Source: Neckera pumila (lineage: Eukaryota; Streptophyta; Bryopsida; Hypnales; Neckeraceae). From it: a DNA stretch of 64,000 nt. Positions 24,701-36,828 of this stretch are shown here, piece by piece. Position numbers and translations under genes: made by a program. Position 1 is the first letter of the stretch. Each line of letters starts with the position of its first letter. The DNA lies in the NCBI GenBank assembly GCA_963969595.1, contig OZ018409.1, forward strand, positions 36,221,282 through 36,285,281, given 5' to 3'. The notes under the pieces were generated by a model. It searched no databases. It was given only the letters and a program-made list of their open reading frames with translations, and was not told the DNA's origin.

Positions 24701-27700
24701 ACTCGCCATCCTTGTAGAATTGGCGGAAGCAGTCTTCGTTCACTTCGAAGCCGTGCGTGCGCAGCAAACGGAACCCCATGGCCGTGTCGTCCACATCTTG
24801 CACCGTGGAGTTGCTGGCCCAGCCGATGCCGTAGTCCTTCCAATATCTGCAGCAACTCACAAGGAAATTTAGCACATGAATTCTTCGCTTCAATCAGCTT
24901 GACGTCCAAGTTTTTAGAAAGATAATATTTCCAAGCTTTGCTTCGTTGCCTTGCAATCTTTTTCATTGTCAGGATCGTTATAACGGTGACTTCGTGGATC
25001 AGAGTGCCAAATTGTGCCATTCAAGTGGATACAGCACTAAAATCTAGGAGAGGTAGGATCTGAGGTTCCAAATGAGCAACTAGAAAAGTGTCGATCTCTT
25101 AAAATTTCGCCATTTTTAACTAATATGACATTAGAGTGTGCTAAAAGGCATACAGTTAGTAGCTCTATTCAACAGACTCATCACTCACAAGTTGGTAGAA
25201 CAAACTAGTTACCTCCAGCGGGCTCATCATTCACGGTGGAATTACTACCAAAGACATCTCGATCTAGAGAAATCTGAAATGTCCATATATGGCTTACTGA
25301 AGAATTTCATAGTCCATGTCCAGTGATGATAGAATTAATAAGATACACTACATATACAAGGAGTGGAATTTGGACAGTCACAAAAGGACATGTGTCCAGT
25401 TACCGTAAATTGGATTTCTTCTGTGCATTCTTCTTTTCCTTTTCCTGATCCTACTGCTGGCACTATGACCTTAGTTTAATTTGACTTGAGAGAAAGTGCA
25501 ATTTTAATCAACTAAGTTGTGCAAAGAAATGGCAGAAATTACGACAGCGACAACCTATCGCTGGAAATACCTCTCTGAGACACAATATAAAACATCAAAT
25601 AGTGATTGAACTAATTGAAACATACTTGTACACATAATTGAGGCAGTCTCTGATTTCTCGCTGGAAGAAGCGCGATATACCCAGTCGTTCCAGGCGGTCC
25701 ACAATCCACAAACGCTCGAACAAGTCCACGGGGTACACGTTGGGCACCGCGTGGTTGAACTTGGCCAGAATATCTTCCAAGTAGTGCAGGCATTTGGGGT
25801 CTTGGGTGTACATGAGTGCGCATGCCGTGGAAGCCGGCGAATACAGGAAGGAGCCATTCGTTGACTGCAGCTTCATGAGCTCGGTCCAGTCCACGTCCTT
25901 GTGGAGACCTTCCAGGGAGTGCAGCAGAGTCGTCGGGTACTTGTGCACAATCTCCATGGGGATCCTAATCACATATAGATAATCACGCACATATGACACA
26001 TTTTCAGTTATGTCAATGTTGGCATATTTCGTTAAACTGGAGCGATTGGGTGAGCCAAAGATCGATTGTAGGATTCATCGACACAGAGCTCTAGAAACTC
26101 TAGAAACTAGGACTGGTGTGTAAATTTTAGTTTCTGCAGATAGTGAGTGTGAAGATTAATCTCAATGTACACGATCTCCATGGATTTTCTAAACAAAGCT
26201 CTAAAAAACTAGACTACTGTAGATTTAAGATTTAGGCCAAGCATCCCCTGAATAATGCCAAAGTCGTGGAATTCAGCCACTTTTATGAAACTGACTCTTA
26301 ATTTCATTGTGAATTTGTAACGGCGTGATTTTGGGTAACCAGATTGTGACATTCAACCGCATCAAGAGAACATATTAAACTACTCACTTGTTCATTTTCT
26401 TCTTTCTTTCAGCCGAGATCTGCTGGAGAATTGGGGCATCGTAAGGTAAATCCAGTCCTAGGGTCTTGGCATCGTCGAGCATAGCAGGAAACACAATCTC
26501 AAATCCAATCGGCATGTGAGATTTGTCGTCGTCTTCCATTTTCTGGATGTTCGATTGCAGGAACTTCACTCCTGGATGGATCCAAATTCACATTATACCA
26601 GAAATAAGTTTCATTAATTAATAATGCATTTTTCTACTAGAAGTCGTTTTACTTTTATTGGCTCTTTCGATTATGGCATCGACTCTGGTTTCAGAATCGA
26701 AGTTTCTCAAAATCCTATCTACACCCGCATTCACACTGCACAACGCGGATATGGTTTTGTTGGAGTGAAAATGTGGGGCGGGTCCGACTAGTCAATAAAT
26801 TAACCTATGACGAAGCCTCACGGTTACATCGTTTTGGAGAAGGAGTGACTGAGTCTTCTTTATCCCGAATGTCCTCAAACTTTCGAAAATATACTACGCT
26901 CCAGTAGACACATGTAATATATACAGAACAGTTAGTTCGCCTCTCAGGCATTAAATTAACTCACAAGAGTACGTACTAACTTCTGCTCTTGGTCGGGAAA
27001 GCAAAAAGCTCATCCGAAGTACCTCCAGCAGCGAACAGCATTCAAGTTTCGCAACAGCAACAAACTACAAGAACACATGAAGAGAAGGTAGAAGAGGAAA
27101 GGAAAGAGATCGTAACCCATGATTTGCAAGAAATGGACTCCATTTTTCATGAAATAGTCCATTTTATCCAAATTTTCAAGCTTTTGTCCATGAACATACC
27201 AAGCTCGACGTTTTGAGCTCCAACACCCCAGATTTGCAAGGCGATGATGCACGCCAGCGTGCTGCACGCCCGATCGAATCCCAGAAACAAGGCCGGCTCC
27301 CCCCAATCGCCATCCGGAAGCTGGTGATCCACAATCCACTGCAGACACTTCGGAAACTGTGGCCCTGGGGATCCATCCAAAGCAGGGACTCTTGACACCC
27401 ACGCTGTGTCGTATGCAGACACGGAGATTTCGCCCAAACTCATGTTCCGGAAATAGTCTCTGATCTCCTCGATCCACTCGTTCATTTGCTCATTTTCAGT
27501 CGGCTTCTGGCAATTTCACACACAACTTTGGATCGTCAGAAACCGGCTGCATTAAACCTCAGATCGTGGATATTACAAACCTCACATTCGATCTTCCAGT
27601 GAATCCAACTGAAAACTCAGATCTGCTTGAGAACTTGAAACTCACAAGTTTAGCAGTTTGAAACAGGCCAATTCCACGAAGTTGGTGCAACGTTTTAAAC

Positions 27701-28502
27701 TACTGGAACCTATACTGATACCTTGAAAAATAGACTCATTGCGTACCTGGGAGAAGCGCTCGGCCCTCCGTAAAGTCTCCAGCCATAAGTCCGATGCGTT
27801 CAAATTGGAAGTCTGGATTTCGTTGTGATATTTCTGTTTGGATTCTGTTATAACAGTAAGAGTCTCGAGTCAAATTCTGACAGCCGGGACTTATTTCAGC
27901 TAGCTAGGGAAAATACATTAGGCCGTTTGTTCTGCAATTTTCATCGGAAAATCCACATCTACAAAAGAGATTTAACGGTTTGCAGGGTGAACTTGTGTCA
28001 CACTTGAGACTTGATGTTTACACCTAAGGTGGACTGTTAATGGAAATAATTGGCACAGCTGCTACTAAAAATTAAGTCTCTTTGATCTCGTTCGTATTTT
28101 GATACTGGTGAGAATAGGACAGTTACGTGCTTTCTTCCTAAAACATTGACCTTACCTGGGGCCTTCTGAATCGGAGGGGCTGCATGCAAGTGTATGTTTG
28201 TAGCACTGTTGCTAGACTGTGTTCCTGGCACTCGGCTATACGAGCTGTTACCTGTCAAAGAAGGCCAGCACTCTGGATCAGTTACATTAATAAATCACTT
28301 GACTTTGTAATCACGAATTGCTTCATGGGGATAAGTTACCCGGAGAGCGTCGGAGGTCCGCTTCAACAGCTTGCAAGTATCGCTTCTGCAGAACAGCAGG
28401 AAACGAAGCGGGTGGAAGCCGAAGAGGTTGGCCTCGGAGGTATTCCTGGGAGGCAAGATTTGTCCCAGTGAAAGTGCTGTTGTGCATCAAACCAGAGGCC
28501 AT
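21790..28502 (-). CDS. Bifunctional (class II + class I) diterpene synthase, 10 exons, 894 aa
   Basis: Makes a diterpene from geranylgeranyl diphosphate: protonation-initiated cyclisation to a copalyl-type diphosphate, then ionisation-driven cyclisation. Exons (minus): 28502-28340, 28251-28156, 27844-27747, 27506-27200, 26571-26388, 25964-25626, 24846-24507, 23428-22859, 22769-22482, 22089-21790; together 2685 nt in frame. The N-terminus (MASGLMHNSTFTG...) is Ser/Thr-rich and acidic-poor, as in a plastid transit peptide. SAYDTAW lies at residues 149-155, the class II acid motif DVDD at 413-416, the class I metal motif DDYFD at 631-635, and the second metal motif NDIQGMKRE at 789-797. Both active sites look intact, as in bifunctional synthases of mosses, lycophytes and gymnosperms (copalyl diphosphate/kaurene, abietadiene and labdadienol types). 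The product cannot be read from sequence. The least certain boundary is the exon 9 start, which lies in a repeated CAG run. An AATAAA overlaps the stop codon. Confidence 0.94.
22148..22214. repeat. 31-bp tandem duplication in the last diterpene synthase intron
   Basis: The unit ATTTCAAGAGTAAAATGGAC followed by AAATGGTTAC occurs twice in direct succession inside the intron between exons 9 and 10. It does not touch the splice sites. Confidence 0.85.
23433..23567. repeat. 24-28 bp tandem repeat in diterpene synthase intron 7
   Basis: Variants of CACAATCGATCTTTCGTTAG followed by ATATATTT recur five times next to the exon 8 acceptor. The repeats start within about ten bases of the splice site, so they replace the normal pyrimidine-tract region. 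Confidence 0.8.
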
Positions 28503-30640
28503 CTTGTCCAGTCTTAGTTAAGAATTTGAACAGGTCTATGAACAGCCTGTCGAGTTGAAGATCGACTGTCGAATACAAAGCTCCCGCTCTGCTATTTACA
28601 GTCGCCTTCTTGCACCTGAGTGATCCAACGGCACAGGCACTATGAATAGACTGCCAGTTCTCTTTTCAGGAAAATCATTACCTGAGCGGCTATTTCAACA
28701 AGCAGAGGATTCATACCGAACGAAAAGTTATCACGTATTCGTTAAAGTGGCAGTATATCAAGAAATTGGCAATTTTGAGTTGCCTGTCTAGAACGTTAGA
28801 TCTAGGCAGTCCTACTTTTCAGAGCACTGTGCATGCATTTAATTGCTACAATTTTGGTGCCGTTCTAACGAGATGAATGAAGACAGGAACATTAGCACAA
28901 CCTTCGGTCGACATATTTTAGTGAATCTGGAGAAATGTGTTACAAGCAAGCGGTTACACTATCTAACTATGAGCCAAAAAATTAGATGTCTGTCAACAAC
29001 TGAAAACGACCTTTAACTCACTTTTACTTACTGACTGTCTCTTTACAACCTTCTCTTTGCGGCCATACATTTGCTATCCACATGCACAATGAGTTCAGGA
29101 CTTCTCACGTCTTCGATCAAAAATGAAACCCATGAAACCTAAAACACATCCACAGGTCTCAATCTGCATGCCAATCTGCTCAAATCAAATTGCTTATGTA
29201 TGCCAGTTGTACCAGTTTTCAGTTTACGAACAAGGTATGTCTTTCAATAACGACACTCGAAGTGTGGGTTAGTGTACGCCAAAGGCCAAGGGCGGCGGTC
29301 AGGACCAGGGTCAAGCTAGCTAGCACCAATAAAGACTGCACCACATTTCACAAGTTGAGTATGGCACCCTAAAACCTCCTGAAGCAACTCGCGTCAGAAA
29401 GCCTGGTGGAAATTTTAGTGACATAAAGACTTCATTTCCACGAGACTTCAGAACGACCCCCCAAAAAAAACATGTTGGAAATATCAGAGACATACTAATG
29501 CTTGCTAAGGACTACTCCACTCGGCACACAAGGCATGTGCATGGCTAGTCGCAATGCACCTTTCATGTACTGCATGAACACCGAGGTTTTATCAATAAGT
29601 AGAGACTCCTACATCATTAGTAACTCTTCCACAGAAACACAAGCAGCAAAAAAACCGTCCATCCGTGAATTGCTATTCGAGTTCGCTAACCTTCAAACTC
29701 CAACAGATTTTGTGAGCTACGGGTCAATGCTCGCTTCAGTAGTATGTTCGAATGTACTTCTCCAAGTAGAGAGCTTCGGCCTGCAGCACGCGGATAATCT
29801 CACTGGTACAAAAAGCACTGGACAGATTACTGTGGACAGGAACTGCCTGAAATCGACGATCTCCAACTCAATGCAAGTAAAATGCCGTGGGTGTACAGCG
29901 GACGCGGAGTATAATTATATAGTATATAGCACTTGGAGGAATCCACAAGATTGCCAAATCCTCGAAGGAATCGATCGCAGGTGGTGAGTTTTGTAGTTAT
30001 TAGAACCACAACCTGAGTGCATGAGCTACTGAATTCACACGTAGACTCTGGAAGACATGAACTGGGTCACCGGTGCAGGGAGGATCCGTTCAGTTCGACT
30101 GTTGTGTGTGTGAGATTGCACCGCAGTACGACTGTATTACGAACCAAAAAATCCCAAACTTATAGACGACCCGCGAACATTCGATCTGTCACCGAAACTA
30201 TATATAAACCATCCTGGTGAAACAGTGATCGGAAGAATTGGTCTGCCCGCTAGCAGCCAAATCCTCCCCCTTTGTGACTTTTAGAATGTCGAGGGTGGGC
30301 CTTGGATTTTGATTGAACAGTACAGAGCATGCACCCTCCACCGACATGGCGACATGGACAGTATGTGCAAACACGAGTTTTCCGGACCTTAATTTACGGT
30401 TTGGATCGAAAATAGCCATATACTAACCTCATCAGTCACCAGCAGTCCAACAGCAATTAATTTACCATCCGTGATATTTAGCTGTCATGGGGGCATCTGA
30501 CTTTAGACCCTCATGCCCTCATCATAACCCGGCCATGGTATTTCCCATGCTGGGTAGGTATTAACAGCTAATTCAAAAATTGGGGTTGGCTTGGAGTCAT
30601 TTAAGTCAATTTCGTTAACAGGAGGGGTCACCTTTTTAGG
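28503..30640. other. Upstream region of the diterpene synthase; no gene supported
   Basis: This stretch precedes the synthase start on the minus strand and probably includes its promoter, though I see no certain TATA box. A TATATATAAACC box-like sequence at about 30199 could serve an unknown transcript on either strand. A small minus-strand frame ending near 29740 (SEIIRVLQAEALYLEKYIRT) reads like real protein text, but it has no ATG or upstream exon that I can support. Confidence 0.4.
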
Positions 30641-30982
30641 TATGCAAAAGCGACCCTGCCTCGCTGCTAAATAATGTTGTGAACTTATGATTTACTTTGG
30701 CGCTTGATTGAGGAAGTGTCATGAATATGCAATAGCGACCCCTGCCTCGCTGCTAAATAATGTTGTGAACTTATGATTTACTTTGGCGCTTGATTGAGGA
30801 AGAGTCATGAATATGCAATAGCGACCCCTGCCTCGCTGCTAAAAAATGTTGTGAACTTATGATTTACTTTGGCGCTTGATTGAGGAAGAGTCATGAATAT
30901 GCAACAGCGACCCCTGCCTCACTACTAAATAATGTTATGAACTTATGATTTACTTTGGCGCTTGATTGAGGAAGAGTCAAGA
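30641..30982. repeat. 86-bp tandem repeat, four copies
   Basis: The unit beginning ATATGCAATAGCGACCCCTG and continuing through TTTACTTTGGCGCTTGATTG recurs at 86-bp spacing (30725, 30811, 30897) after a slightly shorter first copy. Differences between copies are few, so the expansion looks recent. Confidence 0.92.
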
Positions 30983-31318
30983 GTGGTTGAGTGGTCTTGT
31001 TTTATTTTAGCCTGGAAAGGGAAGAAACCGGATCTTATTACAGTAATACAGTACAGTTACCTGCAGTCACAGATCGATCCGGAAGCTCTGTGAAGATGAA
31101 TGAAGGTGTATGAAGATGTCGGTAGTTCTTCACTCACAGGACTATAGTAAAATGTGCACACAGGATAGATGGTCCCATACCAATCGTGGAACAATGCACC
31201 CAAGATGTACACTTTTCCCCTGGGGATTCAAGATGAGTTGCCTGTGACTGTCGTAGACTCGTCGTATGAAGTAGGCCTGTAGGCGAGTTGACCGGCTCCA
31301 CCAACGGCCGGGGTGAAG

Positions 31319-31540
31319 TGGTGAACTGACCCCCTCGCTCGTCCCCGGGAAATGCTGAATTTTTTTACTTTCCATGCATGATAAAATTTGCAAATTTCGA
31401 ATTCATATTTACAATTAGAGGCCCCAAATACCCTTAAAAAAGGAATAGAAGATAAATTAATTGGGCTCAAAAGAGGGGGTCTTTTTTTTTACATGCACCC
31501 TAGAATGACTTGGGGGACGAGCAAGGGGTCAGTTCACCCC
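31319..31540. mobile_element. GGTGAACTGACCCC-ended MITE, copy 1
   Basis: GGTGAACTGACCCC at the left is inverted at the right as GGGGTCAGTTCACC. A related full copy lies at 42205-42427, and one end at about 46892-46908. Interior shared words include AATTCATATTTACAATTAGA. No coding capacity. Confidence 0.8.
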
Positions 31541-32234
31541 GACCTCCACCAACAGCATTTGTAAATTTATGATTACCTGCTATGAAATTTCCATGCATGT
31601 GGTTTTCACTTCCTAGTTGTTTTTAACAAGTTTTCACTTCCTAGTTGTTTTTAACAAGCATTAGAGAAAATTTCACAACTTGGGAGGGCCATTTTCTTGC
31701 ATTAAATGTGCAATTGCAGAAAATATCAACCCAAATTGGCTCACAAAGAATCTTGCTAGTGAAAGTCAACTTGTGCGCTCCATCAAATCTTTGATTAGAA
31801 ATTTATTTATTATTATTAATTTTTTTTAATTTTAAATTTAATATTTATTTCAATGTATTTGCACATCTTCCAAAAGTCAAACGACCCTCTATAGGGCCCA
31901 AATTTTCTCTAATGCATTTCGTTTGTTCATTATGTACAATGTAGAAACTCCTGCTAGAACTAGAATGTTGAGACATTAGAGGAAATTTTAGGCCTCCGAG
32001 GGCCTCTCCACGGACCCCTTTAGTACCGGGTGATTGCAAGAAACACTTGTACTATTTCATGTCACGTTGCGTGCTCATTAGTTGTTTGGCTATAACTTTT
32101 GTATTTTGACTTCAAATGACTCCAAATTCATAGACAAAATACTTATGACTATTATACACCTTGTCTGATTTTTGAATTTTTCTTACTATTTAATAATAAC
32201 CCCCAATATTATGTCACACTTGCCAATTTTTAGA
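31541..32234. other. Gene-free AT-rich DNA
   Basis: A 24-bp direct duplication (TTTTCACTTCCTAGTTGTTT...) sits near 31603-31660. Otherwise AT-rich with no coding or RNA feature that I can support. Confidence 0.5.
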
Positions 32235-32516
32235 GTTGTCATATCAGATGGAATATCACTGTTCACGGACAGAATCAGGCCGATTAGGGCTGACTAGTTG
32301 CAAACTTTAGAGCCTTGTAACTTTTGCAAAAATTCTTCAAATCGGGAAAATGAGATGTTTTTCGGCATCTACAATTTCTGTAGATGCCAAAAAACATCTC
32401 ACTTGCCAAATTTGAAGAATTTTTGCAAAATTACAAGGCTCTGAAGTTTGCAACTAGTCAGCCCTAATCGGTCTGATTCTGTCCGTGAACAGTGATATTC
32501 CATCTGATATGACAAC
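32235..32516. mobile_element. 282-bp near-perfect palindrome (fold-back MITE)
   Basis: GTTGTCATATCAGATGGAAT at the left is repeated in reverse complement at the right end, and the match continues to a centre at about 32375 (GGCATCTACA...TGTAGATGCC). The direct repeat TTGCCAATTTT lies just outside on both sides (32220-32230 and 32518-32528), a possible target duplication offset by a few bases. Confidence 0.88.
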
Positions 32517-32528
32517 TTTGCCAATTTT

Positions 32529-33303
32529 GGGATTTTTAATATTATTTAGTATCCAAAAAAACAAATTTGGAGTTGAAATTTGGAAAAAATGGTCTTCTAG
32601 TAGACTTATAGCTATTGTACAAAGCAATTCTAAAAATACTTAATTTTATGTGCTGTAGAAGTCCACAAAGTGAGCTTCATTCAGCTTGCATTTTTAAACA
32701 TATAAAACATATTTTTGGTGGTTATTTTGGTGAATGACCATCTCCATAAAGTTGTTAGAAATGGATAATTTTTATTTTATTTATTTAAAATAAATTCTTA
32801 TTTTTAATTAATTTAAACATCAAAATATCTATTTTCTTCAGTTTTGGCACTTTTCTAGTTCTCCTACTTAGAGAATTTTCCTAGGCTTTTCCTTTGGTGT
32901 TTATCTTCATCTTAAAAGTGTATACATTAGCCATATTTATTAAATTTATTTAAATTCATTTTTCTAATTTTAAAGTACTTCAGATGAGACTCCCAAAAAA
33001 ATCATGAATACTATTGCAAAATACAACAAATAGTATAGGTGTTTCTTGCAATCACCATACCTTGAAATTTGTTTATCGGGTCTGAAAATTTATTTTTGCT
33101 TCTATTTTTGTACAGCTGAAAGTCTGAAACTGCAATAACAACGGCGCAGAATCCCAATTTTATAAATAAAAAATAAAATAAATAAAATAAAAAATTGCAA
33201 AGTCTGATTGCTTTGGCGAGTAGTCATACACTCTGACTGCTCACCGGGGGTACTTTTTCAGATTGACATGCCAAACTTGAAATAGCTTGGCATGTTAATC
33301 TAG
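32529..33303. other. Gene-free AT-rich DNA
   Basis: No gene, RNA or clear element end is visible. A short AAATAAAATAAAATAA run lies near 33170. Confidence 0.5.
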
Positions 33304-34201
33304 CCCATAAAGGACCAACATGCATTTTTTGGCCGTATAGAAATTTTGGGCAGGTACGTGTGACTGGAGATATCCATAAGGTGGGGGCGAGGAATATCTT
33401 CATGTGTACCAAGTTCATGACATTTTGAAATATGAGTCAAAAGTGTGACCTAATATGTTACTTTTTTTCGTAACTGGGCAGTTTGGGCAGATCAAAAAAA
33501 ATCATTTTTTTTGAATTTTTTTTTTTGAAATTGGTTCTCTACATTTATATATACTTAAAAAGCTTTGAGTCATTCCATTTCAACCAATGAGTCAAAAGTT
33601 ATGAGGATTTTTGAATTGCGGGCAATTATAGATTCTCTACTTTAAAAAAACTTTAAAGTCGTTTATTTAACTCAATTTTCAAAATTTTTGGAAAAAATAA
33701 AATCCTAGGATGTAGATTGATTGTTACAACATTACAACCATTGGGATTGGCATTTTCAAATTCCATAATTAAATTTTTAACAATTTAGTATTTTGAATCA
33801 TTTTCTACTTCTTTCTACTTACTATTTTTTTCCTATATGTTATACAATTCCAAATGATGTGAAATTTTTCAAGCATGTAGACAACTTGTTTAGGAAACTG
33901 AATTCAAAGAAGCACCACCTTTATTGGCATTTTTTCATTGAAAAGTGAGCTTGCAAAGTGCAGCTGCCCGATTTTTTGCAAGATTGAAAAAATGGTTTTC
34001 AAGACTTTGAATGCTTATATCTTATGATCCACACGATGGAATTTTCTGAAATTTTTACCACATGTTTTCAAAATATCATACTACAAGATCCTATGGTTTC
34101 ATGTGTCAAAAATTGTTTTTTTTCCAAAAATTTGGTAGTTGTATTAGAAATGACATTTTTGGAGCATTTTTGGTGATTTCACAGTTATAAAACTTTAGGG
34201 G
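33304..34201. mobile_element. piggyBac-type MITE, copy 2 (about 0.9 kb, inverted)
   Basis: The interior is the reverse complement of the copies at 36829-37743 and 37835-38753 (for example GGCAGGTACGTGTGACTGGA). The right end reads ACTTTAGGGG and the left end CCCATAAAGGACC. Flanks are CTAG on both sides (33300-33303 and 34202-34205) rather than TTAA. Confidence 0.75.
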
Positions 34202-35081
34202 CTAGAGAGGCCCTTCGGAGGGCTGATTTTTTTCTCTAATGACATTTTGAAGTTTGTATCTGGGTCTAGATCATGGAGTGTTATTTTATTTCTTCTAATT
34301 CAAGAAGTTCTCTTCATTGGAATCCTTGTCTATTTGGAATGAATTTTGAACTATTCTTTTTCTGTTTCTTTATAGAGGAATTGATAAGCATATCATGGTA
34401 GAGCATCTACACCCTCAGTTGCCAAACTTAACATACTCAAATTTTCCATCTAATTTCAAAAAGCCCTCAATTACTTTGTCCCTCACCCTTGCTTACCAAA
34501 TACAATCCAAAAATTGTTGAGCAACTATTCATCAAGTAGAATAAAGGATAAAGCAACTAAACTTAGAATGAACTGTGATTTCAAGGGCGATTCCTTGATA
34601 CGCTAGGATTAAGTGTCAAAAGAATATTGTGAGGGGCCTGTAACACTTTTCATCCACATTTGAAGAATTTCAAACCTCTAGTATATAGAGGTGGCTATAC
34701 TCTTAGTTTATGTACAGGTTGAAGCAACTTTTAAAAGATTCTTGAATTTTGCTAGCTATTTTCCTTTCATTCCTATATCAATGAACCGGATTTTTAAGTA
34801 CCAAGTCTGTTTCTTAATCCAAATATAAATTTTATAGATGTTTTCAAATTGCAAACATATTTTTTCCCAATTCCACTAGTTAACAATGAACTAACCACTG
34901 GTAGTAGTTCTCCCTGAACTCTGGGTTGAAACAAGAAGGTGTAGCTAGTTTTAGGGTTGATCACTAGAGGCATGGTTCAAAGTTCTTTTTTTTCATGATG
35001 AAATTCTCATTCATTTCCTTTCAATTTGTTGACTTGCATGTGTGGACATGAGTCATCACTCGAGGATGGTTGGGCATACCA
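34202..35081. other. Gene-free AT-rich DNA
   Basis: I see no coding region, RNA gene or complete element in this stretch. Confidence 0.5.
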
Positions 35082-35317
35082 CATTACAAAAAATATGAGG
35101 CCTCAAGAAGGCCGCTAAGCTTGGCCCCCCCCCGCGGTGATATTATGGGAAAAAAAAATTGAAAATTTGAAATGTGCACACATGCAAGTGCCGACTAGGT
35201 CGTGTGCTGTCAATGCCATGTCAGCGCCACATCATTTTTTTTTCCCATAATTGCACCCCGTAGGTGCCGAAAATCACGCACTTGCAGTCTTGTTGAGGCC
35301 TGAAATTTTTTGTAATG
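35082..35317. mobile_element. CATTACAAAAAAT-ended MITE, copy 2
   Basis: Same ends and interior as the copy at 7218-7521, including CGGTGATATTATGG and GTAGGTGCCGAAAATCACGC. A further end (CATTACAAAAAATCACAGGC) lies alone at about 35581. Confidence 0.75.
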
Positions 35318-35944
35318 CTATCTTCAAGACTTTTGACAAGTGCAAAAAAGCTTGTCATTATATTATTTATCAAGTAGGAATTTTTCTCTTCTTAGTGTTT
35401 GAACTCAAATTCTTGTAGTGGCAACTTGCACATGAATTAAGTCTAACACACAAATATCTTCTCAATTTCCTGACCCTTAAATAACATTCAATGGCCTAGC
35501 GAGCAGACCAAGGGGAAATCAAAAATCTCCTTGAACTCCTTGAAGAGTTGAAACAAGGCATTTGTCTTGCTCTTTGCTTCATTACAAAAAATCACAGGCC
35601 TTTGGAAGGCCGCTCCAAAGCGACGTAACCAATCTATTACTTGGAAGTAGGCATTTAGCCACAATGAGTAGTCAGAGTGTGTGAATTTTGGGAAGGATGT
35701 CAAGACTCACTAATGTAAATGTTGTGCAAGTCTAATTAACTGGGTGATCAATCAAATTCAATCAAATTAACCAAAATGAAGTGGATTTTGATGCTAATTG
35801 TCTAAAAAGTTAGAAACACTAGTGATTTTGAACTAGCTTTGTAAGCCAAATAGTTTAGTGAATTTGATGTTGAGAAGGAAAGATATTTATACAAGTGGGA
35901 TAGTAGTAGGTACAACAATCCATGTGGGATATGTAAATTAGAAC
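35318..35944. other. Gene-free AT-rich DNA with a solo MITE end
   Basis: Apart from the isolated CATTACAAAAAATC end near 35581 followed by GGCCTTTGGAAGGCC, no feature is supported. The minus-strand open frames here are short and featureless. Confidence 0.45.
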
Positions 35945-36395
35945 TAATAAGAACACAACCACTCATAGTTAAGTAGAAAGCAAAAATTGTGTTAAAATAC
36001 AAATTTTAAACCTCACTTAGGCATATTAGAATAATTTTTTTCAAAAATCTTTGAATTAAGAAAACGTGGACAATCAATCTAGTTTTCATCTCCAAAAATT
36101 TGTTTGAGTTTTAGAGCCTCCAGTAAAAAGTTATGGAAAAAATTCTAAAAGGGTTTGGAAGCAAAAATTTCTTTGACATTTAAACATCTTCTTAGAATTT
36201 AGTCTATAACTTTTTATTGGAAGCTCTAAACCTCAAACAAATTTTTGGAGATGAAAACTAGATTGATTTTCCACATTTTCTTAGTTCAAAGATTTTTGAA
36301 AAGAATTATTCTACTATGCCTAAATGAGGTCTGAAATTTGACTTTTAACACAATTCTTGAATTTGAACAATGAGTGATCTCTCTTCAAAATATCC
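35945..36395. repeat. Large imperfect inverted repeat (fold-back)
   Basis: The left arm (about 35945-36150) and right arm (about 36185-36390) are mutual reverse complements over roughly 200 bp with scattered mismatches. Landmarks are ACCTCACTTAGGCATATTAG and ACTATGCCTAAATGAGGT, and TCATCTCCAAAAATTTGTTT with its complement. No open frame inside. Confidence 0.75.
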
Positions 36396-36828
36396 CATAT
36401 TCTTTGAGGTTTCACCATGGACATTTGATTTTTCTATATAAACAACCTCTTCACCCTTCATTTTCACCAATTGTTAATGAATTATGATTATCACATTCCC
36501 AGTAAAAAAATCTTGATAGTACTATAGATGTCATTGGCCTAATTTCAACATTTGATTTTTTTCCAAATCTCTCGTGATTCAATAAAAGTATTTGGATCAC
36601 CATAGAAAAAGTGAAAAAAAAATGCCTCAACTAGATCAATTTACCTATTTGACGCAATTTGTTTGGTTATGTATCTTTTATATGGCCTTTTATATATCAT
36701 TATATAATAATGGATTACCCAAAATAAGTCGCATTCTCAAATTACGAAAACGGCTGATTTGTTTAGAATAAAAAGTATTCAACAATCAAGGTTAAAGTGC
36801 ATTATAGTACCTAAACCTTGATATTCAA

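Noticed and set aside
29740..29870. Minus-strand text SEIIRVLQAEALYLEKYIRT before a stop, reminiscent of a C-terminal helix
   Set aside because: No ATG in frame and no upstream exon found; too short to call.
29502..29987. 161-codon plus-strand open frame
   Set aside because: Starts with TTG, shows no domain, low complexity or splice context, and sits in the synthase upstream region; no support as a gene.
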